From: Thermosediminibacteraceae bacterium
GTDB taxonomy: Bacteria; Bacillota; Thermosediminibacteria; Thermosediminibacterales; Thermosediminibacteraceae
DNA length: 50,665 nucleotides
Direction: 5' to 3'
Assembly (NCBI GenBank): GCA_021890755.1
Contig: JAKKUQ010000010.1
Span: 1 to 50,665, forward strand
Of this stretch, positions 43,482-50,665 are shown piece by piece. Below the pieces are notes generated by a model. That model had not been told where the DNA came from and ran no database searches. It saw nothing but the letters and a program-made list of their open reading frames with translations. Position numbers and translations under genes: made by a program. Each line of letters starts with the position of its first letter. Within the stretch, counting starts at the first letter, position 1.

Positions 43482-43482
43482 A

Positions 43483-43809
43483 AACTGTGGCGTATTGACA
43501 GTGGTAAGGGCCGCAAGTCCAGAACAAGCACAGAAAATCGCTGAGGCCGTGAAAGCAAGTTGAATTAGGCTATTGAGATAACAGGCAATAGACGTAATAA
43601 AAGAACTATCAAAGCTTATTCTGGAGGGGAGATGTAACGAAGTCGGCACTGTCCTCGATGCTGCGACGGCGAAGGCAGTAATGCTGGCATGGTCTGAGTT
43701 TTTTGAAAATCCGGGAACCATGCCGGGGGCAATGTCCGTCACGGAGATAACAAAAGTTATGGAATCAGGCGCGGACTTTTTCAAATTGTTTCTTTTAAAT
43801 AAGATTTAG
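43483..43809 (+). pseudogene. KDPG/KHG aldolase remnant
   Basis: The frame NCGVLTVVRAASPEQAQKIAEAVKAS then stop, followed by QAIDVIKELS, EVGTVLDAATAKAVMLAWSE, FFENPGT and MPGAMSVTEITKVMESGADF-FKLF, follows 2-dehydro-3-deoxyphosphogluconate aldolase (I quote it in pieces). Several stops are present, and about 20 residues are missing between NPGT and PGA, including the segment before the catalytic region. The Schiff-base Lys context KLFP survives as KLFL. Confidence 0.85.
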
Positions 43810-43954
43810 GATTTTGCAATAACCTGAGTTAAGCCAACTATATTGTAAAGGAGGTGAGGGGCCTTAGGTTTGTAAGAGAATGCATTTAGTTTCCGAAGGT
43901 CAAAAGAAATGTCAACCTTAAAGAGATTTAAAATTAGGAGGTTATGAGAGAGAG

Positions 43955-44971
43955 ATGACTATGAAAAAAGCGGTTGTTGTGTTATTGGCGATTATGTTAA
44001 TTGGGATCTCTGTTGGTTGCGGAGGTGGAAGTGAAAAAGGATCTGCTGAAAGTAAACCAAAGTATGAACTCCATGCTGCGTATTCAACACCGGATAGTGA
44101 ATATGATCAGCATTCTAGGCTTTTCAAGATTTTTAAAGAAGAAGTTGAGAAAAGAACTAATGGAGAAATCAAAGTCGTTCTTCATCCCGCTGGAGAGCTA
44201 GGTGGAGAAAGAGAATATATAGAAATGTTACAGTCGGGCGATTTAGCGTTTGCAGATCTTGCAGCCTCAGTACTTAGTGGATTTACAGATGCCCTTCGTT
44301 TTCTAGATATGCCATATTTGTTTGAAGATGGTGAGGAGGCGTACGAGTTTTTCAAGAGTGATATAGCTAAGGAAAAGTTAAAGAAGTTGGAAGAGATCGG
44401 ATTAGTTGGACTCGCTCTCAGTACAGCAGGTAGCAGAAATTTCTTAACTGTGAAAGATAAACCGATAAATTCAGTCGACGATTTAAAAGGATTAAAGATA
44501 AGGGTCATGGAAACGCCTATGCATATTGAGGCAATGAAATTGTTCGGAGCACAGCCAACTCCTATGGCATATACAGAGTGCTATCAGGCACTTCAAACTA
44601 AAACAATTGATGGAATGGAAAACCAGATACCCACATATATATCCGCACGACTTTATGAAGTTGCTCCAAATTACGCTATTGTAGGATGGTTCCATCAAAA
44701 TCATGTCTTCTTGGCAAGTAAAAAAATCATGGACGAACTTCCTGAGGAATACCAACAGATTATAAAGGAAGTTGCTGAAGACGCTGCTAATCAGGTAAGC
44801 GAATGGACTGTTAATTTCGATAAAAATGAAGGGATAAATAAACTTAAAGAACTTGGAGTAAATATCACTTATCCCGATACTACCCCTATGTTTGAAAAAG
44901 CCAAAGTACTTAAGGAAAAGTACAAGGATGTAATAGGTGAAGATGTATTAAAGTGGCTTGAGGAACACTAA
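43955..44971 (+). CDS. dctP: TRAP transporter solute-binding lipoprotein (DctP family)
   Basis: A 338-residue exported protein. The signal sequence ends in a lipobox at SVGC (Cys near 22) with a Gly-rich linker. DctP landmarks are LHPAGELGGEREYIEMLQSG, DMPYLFEDGEEAYEFF and DLKGLKIRVMETPMHIEAM with the conserved Arg that clamps a substrate carboxylate. YTECYQALQTKTIDGMENQ follows. It captures an organic or sugar acid and hands it to DctQM. The remnants of KDPG aldolase and KDG kinase around it suggest a hexuronate-type substrate. Confidence 0.94.
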   Translation: MTMKKAVVVLLAIMLIGISVGCGGGSEKGSAESKPKYELHAAYSTPDSEYDQHSRLFKIFKEEVEKRTNGEIKVVLHPAGELGGEREYIEMLQSGDLAFADLAASVLSGFTDALRFLDMPYLFEDGEEAYEFFKSDIAKEKLKKLEEIGLVGLALSTAGSRNFLTVKDKPINSVDDLKGLKIRVMETPMHIEAMKLFGAQPTPMAYTECYQALQTKTIDGMENQIPTYISARLYEVAPNYAIVGWFHQNHVFLASKKIMDELPEEYQQIIKEVAEDAANQVSEWTVNFDKNEGINKLKELGVNITYPDTTPMFEKAKVLKEKYKDVIGEDVLKWLEEH

Positions 44972-45024
44972 GAAATATAGTTGTGGTATTTTTCGTGGAG
45001 AATTAGACATAGTTTGTTTTTAGG

Positions 45025-45113
45025 CAGTGCCACCCAGTCAATTTTAGAAAATGTAAAATATCACATTACTGCAGATTGTACCGACTTTAAGGGTGGCACT
45101 GACAAATTTTTTT
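45025..45113 (+). terminator. long-loop hairpin with T-run between dctP and dctQ
   Basis: CAGTGCCACCC (45025-45035) and GGGTGGCACTG (45091-45101) are perfect 11-bp inverted repeats enclosing 55 bases, with an inner AGTC/GACT extension past a bulge. A T-run follows at 45106-45113. It may be a leaky terminator or mRNA stabiliser that raises dctP over dctQM, or the ends of a tiny MITE-like element. Confidence 0.5.
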
Positions 45114-45222
45114 AAGTTTGTTTGTAGATGAATCTTTAAGATGGAAATGTGTTGATACTTATCATGTTTTTAGTCACACAAGTATATTATGAGAAGTTTG
45201 TTAGCAACAAGGAGGGTAGAAA

Positions 45223-45705
45223 ATGAATAAAGCCCTTGAAAAAATAGATGGTTTATTAAAACAATTTGAATTATTTGTTATGTTTTTAGCAGGGGTGATG
45301 TTGTTTGGTTTAGTAGTTTTAACTGTTACATGCAGATATTTATTGAAGATACCTACTCCTTTTGATACTGAACTTGCCAGAACATTTCATATATGGCTTG
45401 CCTTTATTGGTTCCAGCTATTTGGTTAGTAAAGATGGGCATCCTGCGGTAGAATTTATTTCTTCAAAGGTTTCTACAAGCTCAAATCGTACGTTTAAGAT
45501 TTTCTATTTTTCCATTATATATTTTATTATGTTGCTGTTTATTGTTCCGGCATTTGTAACAGGACTTAGATTGATGCCTTTATATGCAAAGCAAGTTACT
45601 AATTATCTTTCTATGCCATATTCGATCATATATGGTGGAGGGATCCTTGGTCTATTCCTTATGATAGTTAGATGTTTAATGAAAATAACTGGATTGTGGG
45701 GGTGA
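45223..45705 (+). CDS. dctQ: TRAP transporter small permease (DctQ family)
   Basis: A 160-residue protein with four membrane helices and the typical tail of helix 1-2, VMLFGLVVLTVTCRYLLKIPTPFDTELAR and HIWLAFIGSSYLV. I cite TCRYLLKIPTPF and RTFHIWLAFIGSSY as the signature. It links the solute-binding protein to the large DctM subunit. It lies 250 bases after dctP and five bases before dctM. Confidence 0.93.
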   Translation: MNKALEKIDGLLKQFELFVMFLAGVMLFGLVVLTVTCRYLLKIPTPFDTELARTFHIWLAFIGSSYLVSKDGHPAVEFISSKVSTSSNRTFKIFYFSIIYFIMLLFIVPAFVTGLRLMPLYAKQVTNYLSMPYSIIYGGGILGLFLMIVRCLMKITGLWG

Positions 45706-45710
45706 AGAAA

Positions 45711-47012
45711 ATGATAGATAGTGGCTTATTAATAGCTGTGTTTTTTGTTTTATTCTTTGCTTTCTTGTTCTTAGGAGTCCCCATTACATTTTCTTTAGGT
45801 GCAAGTGGAACCGTGACATTATTGCTAGGAGGTAAACAGCTAACAATATTAACTAAGAGCATGTTTGCTCCTTTTGAGTCGTATACGCTTCTGGCAGTCT
45901 TTTTATTTACACTAATGGGTGCAATTTTCGAGAAAACAGGAATGGCCTCTCTTTTAGTTGATGCTCTCATGCCGATAGTCGGCCGTTTTCGCGGAGGACT
46001 TGCTTTAACAACAACTTATGCAAGCGCATTGTTTGGGGCACTTACTGGGTCTTCGAATGCAACTTGTGCAACGTTTTCAAAATTAATGGGCAAGGAAATG
46101 GTAGATAAAGGTTATCCGAGACCCTGGACGGCTGCAATGATTGCGAGTGCAGCCCAATTAGGTCAGCTAATCCCACCAAGCATGACTTGTGTTATTTTAG
46201 GTGTAGTAACTGGCACTTCAATCGGGACGTTATTCATGGTTGATTTAGCAATAGGTATTATGACTCTTGCAATTCTAACAGTATTTATTTTGGTGGTTGC
46301 TAAGAGAAGGAACTTAGGAGGGGTGGCCCAAAACTACGCACGAAGTGAAGTTATAGGGAGAGTTTTGAAAGCATTACCTATTGCTTCAGTACCTTTGATA
46401 GTCATGGGAGGAATGTATGGAGGGATTTTTACTCCAACCGAAGCTGGAGCAATTGGATCACTAATTTCATTGATATTAGCATTGTTTTACCGAAAACTAA
46501 ATGCTCGTCGCTTCTATCAAATAATTGTTGACTCGGCAGCGACAACTTCGATGGTTATGCTTCTAATAGCAGCTTCTTATGTGGTCAGTTATATTATGAG
46601 TTTTACAGGAATTACTCAGTGGCTGGTACAATTCCTCGTCAATTTAAGTTCAAGTGGGGTATATGTGGGATTATTATTTCTTATAGTACTTTTATTGATA
46701 ATGGGGTGTTTCATAGATTTGATTGTACTATGTATTTTATTAGCTCCCACAGCTGTGACTGCACTTCAACCTTTAGGCTTGAATCCTTATCATATAAATG
46801 CTATCTTTCTTATTGCTAATCTTGTAGGTTTGATAACGCCCCCAGTAGGTGTGTCATTATTTATTTCAACATATACGTTAGAAGAAAAAATAGAAAGAGT
46901 AAGCAAAGAAATAATTCCATTTGTGATTTTGTATATTATTATAACCCTGATAGTGTGTTTCTTCCCAGATGCGATATTCTGGCTTCCAAGGTTATTAGGA
47001 ATAAAAATTTAA
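45711..47012 (+). CDS. dctM: TRAP transporter large permease (DctM family)
   Basis: A 433-residue protein with about twelve membrane segments. ATG 45711 follows GGGGGTGA; the in-frame ATG at 45672 would overlap dctQ. Landmarks are FLFLGVPITFSLGASG, ALTGSSNATCATFSKLM, AAQLGQLIPPSMTCVILG, GGIFTPTEAGAIGSL and NLVGLITPPVGVSLF. It couples solute entry to Na+ or H+. Complete, in spite of the decayed catabolic genes around it. Confidence 0.94.
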   Translation: MIDSGLLIAVFFVLFFAFLFLGVPITFSLGASGTVTLLLGGKQLTILTKSMFAPFESYTLLAVFLFTLMGAIFEKTGMASLLVDALMPIVGRFRGGLALTTTYASALFGALTGSSNATCATFSKLMGKEMVDKGYPRPWTAAMIASAAQLGQLIPPSMTCVILGVVTGTSIGTLFMVDLAIGIMTLAILTVFILVVAKRRNLGGVAQNYARSEVIGRVLKALPIASVPLIVMGGMYGGIFTPTEAGAIGSLISLILALFYRKLNARRFYQIIVDSAATTSMVMLLIAASYVVSYIMSFTGITQWLVQFLVNLSSSGVYVGLLFLIVLLLIMGCFIDLIVLCILLAPTAVTALQPLGLNPYHINAIFLIANLVGLITPPVGVSLFISTYTLEEKIERVSKEIIPFVILYIIITLIVCFFPDAIFWLPRLLGIKI

Positions 47013-47079
47013 CGGGTGAAATTATTGTTTTCACTGGTCACAAAACCATGCGGTGAGTTTTATGGTAAGGAGGGAGACT

Positions 47080-49044
47080 GTGATAGAATCATTTATTCAG
47101 GTAAATGGGTACAGAGTAAAGGTTTATTCACTGAATACGGTTATTGTAGGTTCGGGTGCTGCTGGCTTAAATGCTGCCGATAGACTTTACAGTTACGGGC
47201 AAAAAGATATAGCAATAGTAACTGAAGATATAAGGGGTGGAACATCTAGAAATACAGGTTCGGATAAGCAAACTTATTATAAGTTAACTTTGTCAGGAAA
47301 TGAACCCGATTCGGTGAAAGAACTTGCGGAAACACTTTTTGCCGGGCAGTGTGTTGACGGGGATTTGGCTTTGTGCGAGGCTGCTTTGTCCGCAGAGTGT
47401 TTTTTTAGATTGGTGGAATTAGGAGTCCCGTTTCCTAGGAGCAGGTACGGTGAGTTCGTAGGGTATAAAACAGACCATGATCCGAAAAGGAGGGCAACTT
47501 CTGCGGGACCATACACGTCGAAGTTCATGACAGAATGCTTGGAAAAAGCAGTAAAACAAAAAAATATAAGGATTTTTGATAGGCATCAGGTAATTAAAAT
47601 TTTGGCCCGCGATGGGAAAGCATATGGATTACTTTGCCTTGACCTCGAAAACATAGATGATCCTAATAAACGGTACGTTGCGTTTAATTGTAAGAACATA
47701 ATTTATGCAACGGGAGGTCCTGCAGGGATTTATGCTGATTCTGTTTATCCCGAAGGGCATTATGGCGCAACGGGTATAGCATTTGAGGCTGGAGTGATAG
47801 GGAAGAATCTGACCGAATGGCAGTATGGTTTGGCTTCCATAAAACCTAGGTGGAACGTGTCGGGGACTTACATGCAGGTGCTTCCCACCTTTATATCAAC
47901 TGACCAAAACGGTTACGATGAAAGAGAGTTTCTAAATGAGTTTTTCACTAATAAGGGTGATATGCTGACGAAGATTTTCCTCAAGGGGTATCAATGGCCT
48001 TTTGATGTGCGCAAGGTGGAAAACGGTTCGTCGATAATAGACATTCTTGTTTACATCGAAAGGTGCATAAAGGGGCGCAGGGTATTCCTCGATTTCCGCA
48101 GAAACCCGGGAGGGGGAGAAATTGACTTTTCCATACTCGCCCCAGAAGCGAGGGAATATCTGGAAAGAGCTGGAGCTACTTTCGGAACACCGATCGATAG
48201 ATTAATGCACATGAACCCCCTGGCGGTCAGCTTTTACAAGGAGCACGGTGTTGATTTAAAAGAGGAGCCCCTTGAGATAGCCCTGTGTGCGCAGCACAAC
48301 AATGGGGGTCTTTCTGTCGATATGTGGTGGCAGACTAATGTAGAGGGCTTTTTTGCGGTCGGTGAGGTAAGCGGAACTCACGGAGTTTATCGGCCTGGGG
48401 GTTCTGCCCTGAACGCAGGCCAAGTTGGCTCTATGAGAGCGGCGCAATATATAGCAGCAAAGCGCAATGGTGATCCGGTGGATGTCGAAGAATTTTCCCG
48501 AGCTATAGGAGAAACTATGATAGCTGCTGTATCAATGGGAGAGGCGCTTTTGAAAGGACCAGAGAATAATGTCGACGAAATATGGAAAGATGTTACGCAA
48601 AAAATGAGCAGAGTGGGTGCTGCAATTAGAGATATAGAAGGCATTAAGGAAATGATAAAGGATATCAAATGTAAACTGGATAATTTTATTGGTATCGCTA
48701 GGATTTCAACGGCAAGACAGCTTGCGAAAGCTTTCCGATTATACGATATCCTTATATGCCAATACGTTTATCTTTCGGCAATGGCAAATTATATAGAAAA
48801 CGGAGGGAAAAGCAGGGGGTCTGCCCTTTACACCGATAAAAACGGCACATGTCCGTACGAAGGGCTGCCAGAAATCTTTAAGTATACCTTGGATGATGGA
48901 AGCAAGGCCGATGTAATTCAGGAAGTATTATTCAAGGATGGAGAGTGCACTTTTAATTGGAGAAAAGTTCGAGAAATTCCGGAGGAAGATGATTTCTTCG
49001 AAAATGTTTGGAGAGGTTTTAGAGAAAACGGAAATATATACTAA
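47080..49044 (+). CDS. FAD-dependent oxidoreductase, fumarate reductase/succinate dehydrogenase flavoprotein-like
   Basis: A 654-residue cytoplasmic flavoprotein. GTG 47080 follows AAGGAGGGAGA; an upstream GTG at 47053 does not fit the ribosome site. The FAD-binding start NTVIVGSGAAGLNAADRL, then IYATGGPAGIYADSVYPEGH and the C-terminal EGFFAVGEVSGTHGVYRPGGSALN match the L-aspartate oxidase/fumarate reductase superfamily. The family is known for soluble fumarate reductases, urocanate reductases and others. It lacks a cytochrome or Fe-S partner here. Placed between TRAP genes and a KDG kinase remnant, it probably oxidises or reduces the imported acid. Confidence 0.85.
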   Translation: MIESFIQVNGYRVKVYSLNTVIVGSGAAGLNAADRLYSYGQKDIAIVTEDIRGGTSRNTGSDKQTYYKLTLSGNEPDSVKELAETLFAGQCVDGDLALCEAALSAECFFRLVELGVPFPRSRYGEFVGYKTDHDPKRRATSAGPYTSKFMTECLEKAVKQKNIRIFDRHQVIKILARDGKAYGLLCLDLENIDDPNKRYVAFNCKNIIYATGGPAGIYADSVYPEGHYGATGIAFEAGVIGKNLTEWQYGLASIKPRWNVSGTYMQVLPTFISTDQNGYDEREFLNEFFTNKGDMLTKIFLKGYQWPFDVRKVENGSSIIDILVYIERCIKGRRVFLDFRRNPGGGEIDFSILAPEAREYLERAGATFGTPIDRLMHMNPLAVSFYKEHGVDLKEEPLEIALCAQHNNGGLSVDMWWQTNVEGFFAVGEVSGTHGVYRPGGSALNAGQVGSMRAAQYIAAKRNGDPVDVEEFSRAIGETMIAAVSMGEALLKGPENNVDEIWKDVTQKMSRVGAAIRDIEGIKEMIKDIKCKLDNFIGIARISTARQLAKAFRLYDILICQYVYLSAMANYIENGGKSRGSALYTDKNGTCPYEGLPEIFKYTLDDGSKADVIQEVLFKDGECTFNWRKVREIPEEDDFFENVWRGFRENGNIY

Positions 49045-49073
49045 ATTATTCTACTTACGAAAATCAAGAGAAT

Positions 49074-49913
49074 ATAGCGAGACTCACGCTGCCCAATTAT
49101 TTGAAGATAGTACAAGAGAAATCCCTCGATGTCACTTACGGCGGCGCGGCAAACGTCGCGGTTTCGCTGGCCAATCACGGTGAGGAAGACTATTTTGTGA
49201 CAAAAGTGCTTGACAATACAGTGGGACAGGCAGCGATAAATTACTTGAGGCGCTACGGAGTGAAAGCCGACTATGTTCTCAAGGGTGGCGAGAGACTGGG
49301 CATCTTCTTCACGAGATAGGCGTTTCACAGAGAGCTTCTTTAGTAGTGTATGACAGGAACCATTCCTCGATTTCCCAAGTAGAGGCAGAAGAATTTGACT
49401 GGAAGAAAGTCCTAGAGGGCGCCAAGTGGTTCCATTTTACGGGGATAACGCCCTCGGCGACAATTTGGCCTAGGCCTGCCTTGATGCTGTACAGACAGCA
49501 AAAAATTAGGCATCACTGTGAGCTGCGACTTGACCTAAAGGAAAAAGCTTTGGACTGCTGAAAAAGCGAGAGAAGTGATGATAAAACTCATTGAATACGT
49601 GGACATCGCAATAGGAAACGAGGAAGATGCAGAAAAGGTATTCGGGATAAAGGCGGGGTCGACTGACATAACCAAAGGAGTTTTGAGCGAAGAAGGATAA
49701 AAAGAAGTTGCGAAGAAACTTTACGATACTTTTTCGCTCAAAGAAGTCGCCATAATTTTGAGGGAAAGATTTTCTGCATCGGACAACGGTTGGTCGTGCC
49801 TGTATTATGACGGCAAAGACTTTTACCGCTCGAGGAGGTATGAAGTCAACATAGTGGAGCGCGTAGGTGCCGACGATGCCTTTGTTGGCGGCCTAGGCAG
49901 GCTCAGGGACTAA
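49074..49913 (+). pseudogene. 2-keto-3-deoxygluconate kinase (PfkB family) remnant
   Basis: Fragments in several frames follow KdgK in order. They are RLTLPNYLKIVQEKSLDVTYGG, given by its centre LPNYLKIVQ, then AANVAVSLANHGEED, NYLRRYGVKADYVLKGGERLGI, VYDRNHSSISQ, FDWKKVLEGAKWFHFTGITPS, EYVDIAIGNEEDAEKVFGIKAG, LYYDGKDFYRSRRYEVNIVERVGADD and a truncated end VGGLGRL. At least four frameshifts or stops disable it. The true GAGD-type active site reads VGADDAF, so the catalytic Gly is altered. The N-terminal few residues are lost next to the flavoprotein stop. Confidence 0.9.
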
Positions 49914-49972
49914 GCCTTTTAGCTATAGATGCAAATTATTCCCTAACTTTATCGTTAGGGCAGCTTGTAGAC

Positions 49973-50013
49973 AAAGCCGCTTTTAGGATGCTTAACCTAA
50001 AAGCGGCTTTTTG
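49973..50013 (+). terminator. intrinsic terminator after the KDG kinase remnant
   Basis: AAAGCCGCTTTTAGG and CCTAAAAGCGGCTTT form a 15-bp stem around an 8-base loop and run into T. It ends the TRAP-oxidoreductase transcript. Confidence 0.9.
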
Positions 50014-50361
50014 TTGAAGGCGAAGAAGATTTTTAAGAAAAACGAATGTAAGGCGGGGACTGTTGGCGGAAACGTTCCTCGTCTTTAAATTCATGCATGC
50101 AAAAAGAAGCGTGAGTTAATGTCCAACTTTCCTCAAACCTCGTAGATTTGTATAGCGCATGCCATGCTTTGACATCGGCAAAATTCAATGTTTGACGAAC
50201 GACAGGGAGGCTCAGATTCTTGCCAAAAGCAACTTAGAAACGGTATACTATCTTAGGGCAGGATTTGATAGGAATACAGTGAGTTTTTAGCAATGGCAAT
50301 AATGGCAAAAGACACCATCATACCTCTTGCCATAGACCAAAAAATATTGAAAGGAGAATGT
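50014..50361. other. intergenic region with an unrecognised coding-like remnant
   Basis: Between about 50225 and 50337 a broken plus-strand frame reads LETVYYLRAGFDRNTVS, then after a stop and shift AMAIMAKDTIIPLAIDQKILKGE. It looks like decayed protein sequence of an unknown family. The first 180 bases show nothing recognisable. Confidence 0.3.
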
Positions 50362-50665
50362 TTGTACGCGATGCCATTTTTAATTTTTTTGTTTTTACTT
50401 TTATTATTATTCCCTCAACTTTTTTTACTGTATTTGCCTTTCTTTCTCATAGGTTTTATATTCTTACTCCCTTACATGTTCGTTTTTCAATCTTTATTCA
50501 ACATAGTTACAATTCCGGGGCAGCTATTGAAAATCGCGACAGACAAAAGGGTAAGGAAAAATCACAGCCTGGAACACGCTACCATTAATGTATTGGAAGA
50601 AAGGTACGGCAGGACACTTCGCATAGGGGGCCTTGCCTACTCCGATGGTTTTTCAATATCAGGTC
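50362..50665 (+). CDS. DUF6391-like membrane protein (5' part)
   Basis: An open frame from TTG 50362 (AAGGAG five bases earlier; ATG 50371 is the alternative) to the window edge. It starts with two membrane helices rich in Leu and Phe, then IPGQLLKIATDKRVRKNHSLEHATINVLEERYG and GGLAYSDGFSISG, which I cite by NHSLEHATINVLEE. This NHxLEHATxxVLxE motif with a following Gly-rich loop is the mark of the DUF6391 family, whose function is unknown. The His-x-x-Glu-His pattern might bind metal. It runs off the right edge. Confidence 0.8.
   Translation, partial: MYAMPFLIFLFLLLLLFPQLFLLYLPFFLIGFIFLLPYMFVFQSLFNIVTIPGQLLKIATDKRVRKNHSLEHATINVLEERYGRTLRIGGLAYSDGFSISG

Noticed and set aside
45025-45101. Insertion sequence ends (MITE) around the dctP-dctQ gap
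   Set aside because: No target-site duplication could be seen at the two ends and no second copy was noticed in this window, so a hairpin/terminator is the simpler reading.
1-50665. CRISPR arrays, tRNA or rRNA genes, known riboswitch classes
   Set aside because: No regularly spaced repeats, no cloverleaf-like TTCGA-containing segments and no conserved riboswitch cores were recognised by eye. A covariance-model scan would be decisive.

Overview
The window looks like chromosomal DNA from an anaerobic, probably thermophilic, low-to-middle GC Firmicute of the class Clostridia, near Thermosediminibacter/Thermoanaerobacterales. This is inferred from TTG/GTG starts behind strong AGGAGG-type ribosome sites, Stickland-type ornithine fermentation genes, and Na+-coupled and TRAP transporters. 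No tRNA, rRNA, CRISPR array or intact insertion sequence was seen.

Layout. 1-6.7 kb: start of a CotA-like multicopper oxidase running off the left edge, a small carboxymuconolactone-decarboxylase (CMD) family protein, DedA, a UbiA/MenA-like prenyltransferase, an orphan oligopeptide-binding lipoprotein, a C_GCAxxG_C_C protein, a TDT transporter and a lipoprotein. 6.7-7.8 kb is a gene graveyard: an S41 peptidase remnant joined to degenerate copies of the same multicopper oxidase and CMD genes found at the left edge. 7.8-11.6 kb (minus strand): two M20 metallopeptidases/deacylases with a DUF5058-type two-gene membrane module; its promoter side holds a perfect palindrome and a truncated copy of nikR. 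12.1-13.4 kb: orphan OadB plus a tiny OadG-like subunit. 13.5-15 kb: a Mn-type CBS pyrophosphatase broken by an internal deletion/frameshift. 15-16.6 kb (minus strand): NikR, an ECF S component and a methyltransferase, with likely NikR boxes. 16.7-31 kb: envelope genes (GT4 glycosyltransferase, alkaline-phosphatase-fold membrane protein), terpenoid genes (YtpB-like and polyprenyl synthase), DUF4438, nitroreductase, PHP, M19 dipeptidase, the DNA repair pair nfo-nth, an aminotransferase, YfcE-type phosphodiesterase, CCA tRNA nucleotidyltransferase, thioredoxin-like and DUF1284 proteins.

31.9-42.8 kb is the best-defined system: an ornithine catabolic regulon. A PAS/AAA+/HTH sigma-54 activator is followed by ornithine racemase, an NhaC-type carrier, 2,4-diaminopentanoate dehydrogenase, both 2-amino-4-oxopentanoate thiolase subunits, both D-ornithine 4,5-aminomutase subunits and a GlmL-like reactivase. 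The carrier and ord each have a -24/-12 promoter with a nearby TGCAAAAA..TTG element. A related palindrome occurs before the M20/DUF5058 operon 20 kb away, suggesting that operon may feed the same pathway.

42.9-50 kb is a decaying sugar-acid (2-keto-3-deoxygluconate) locus: remnants of an IclR regulator, KDPG aldolase and KDG kinase surround an intact TRAP transporter and an intact FAD-dependent oxidoreductase, and a clean IclR-type operator survives. The right edge cuts a DUF6391-like membrane protein.
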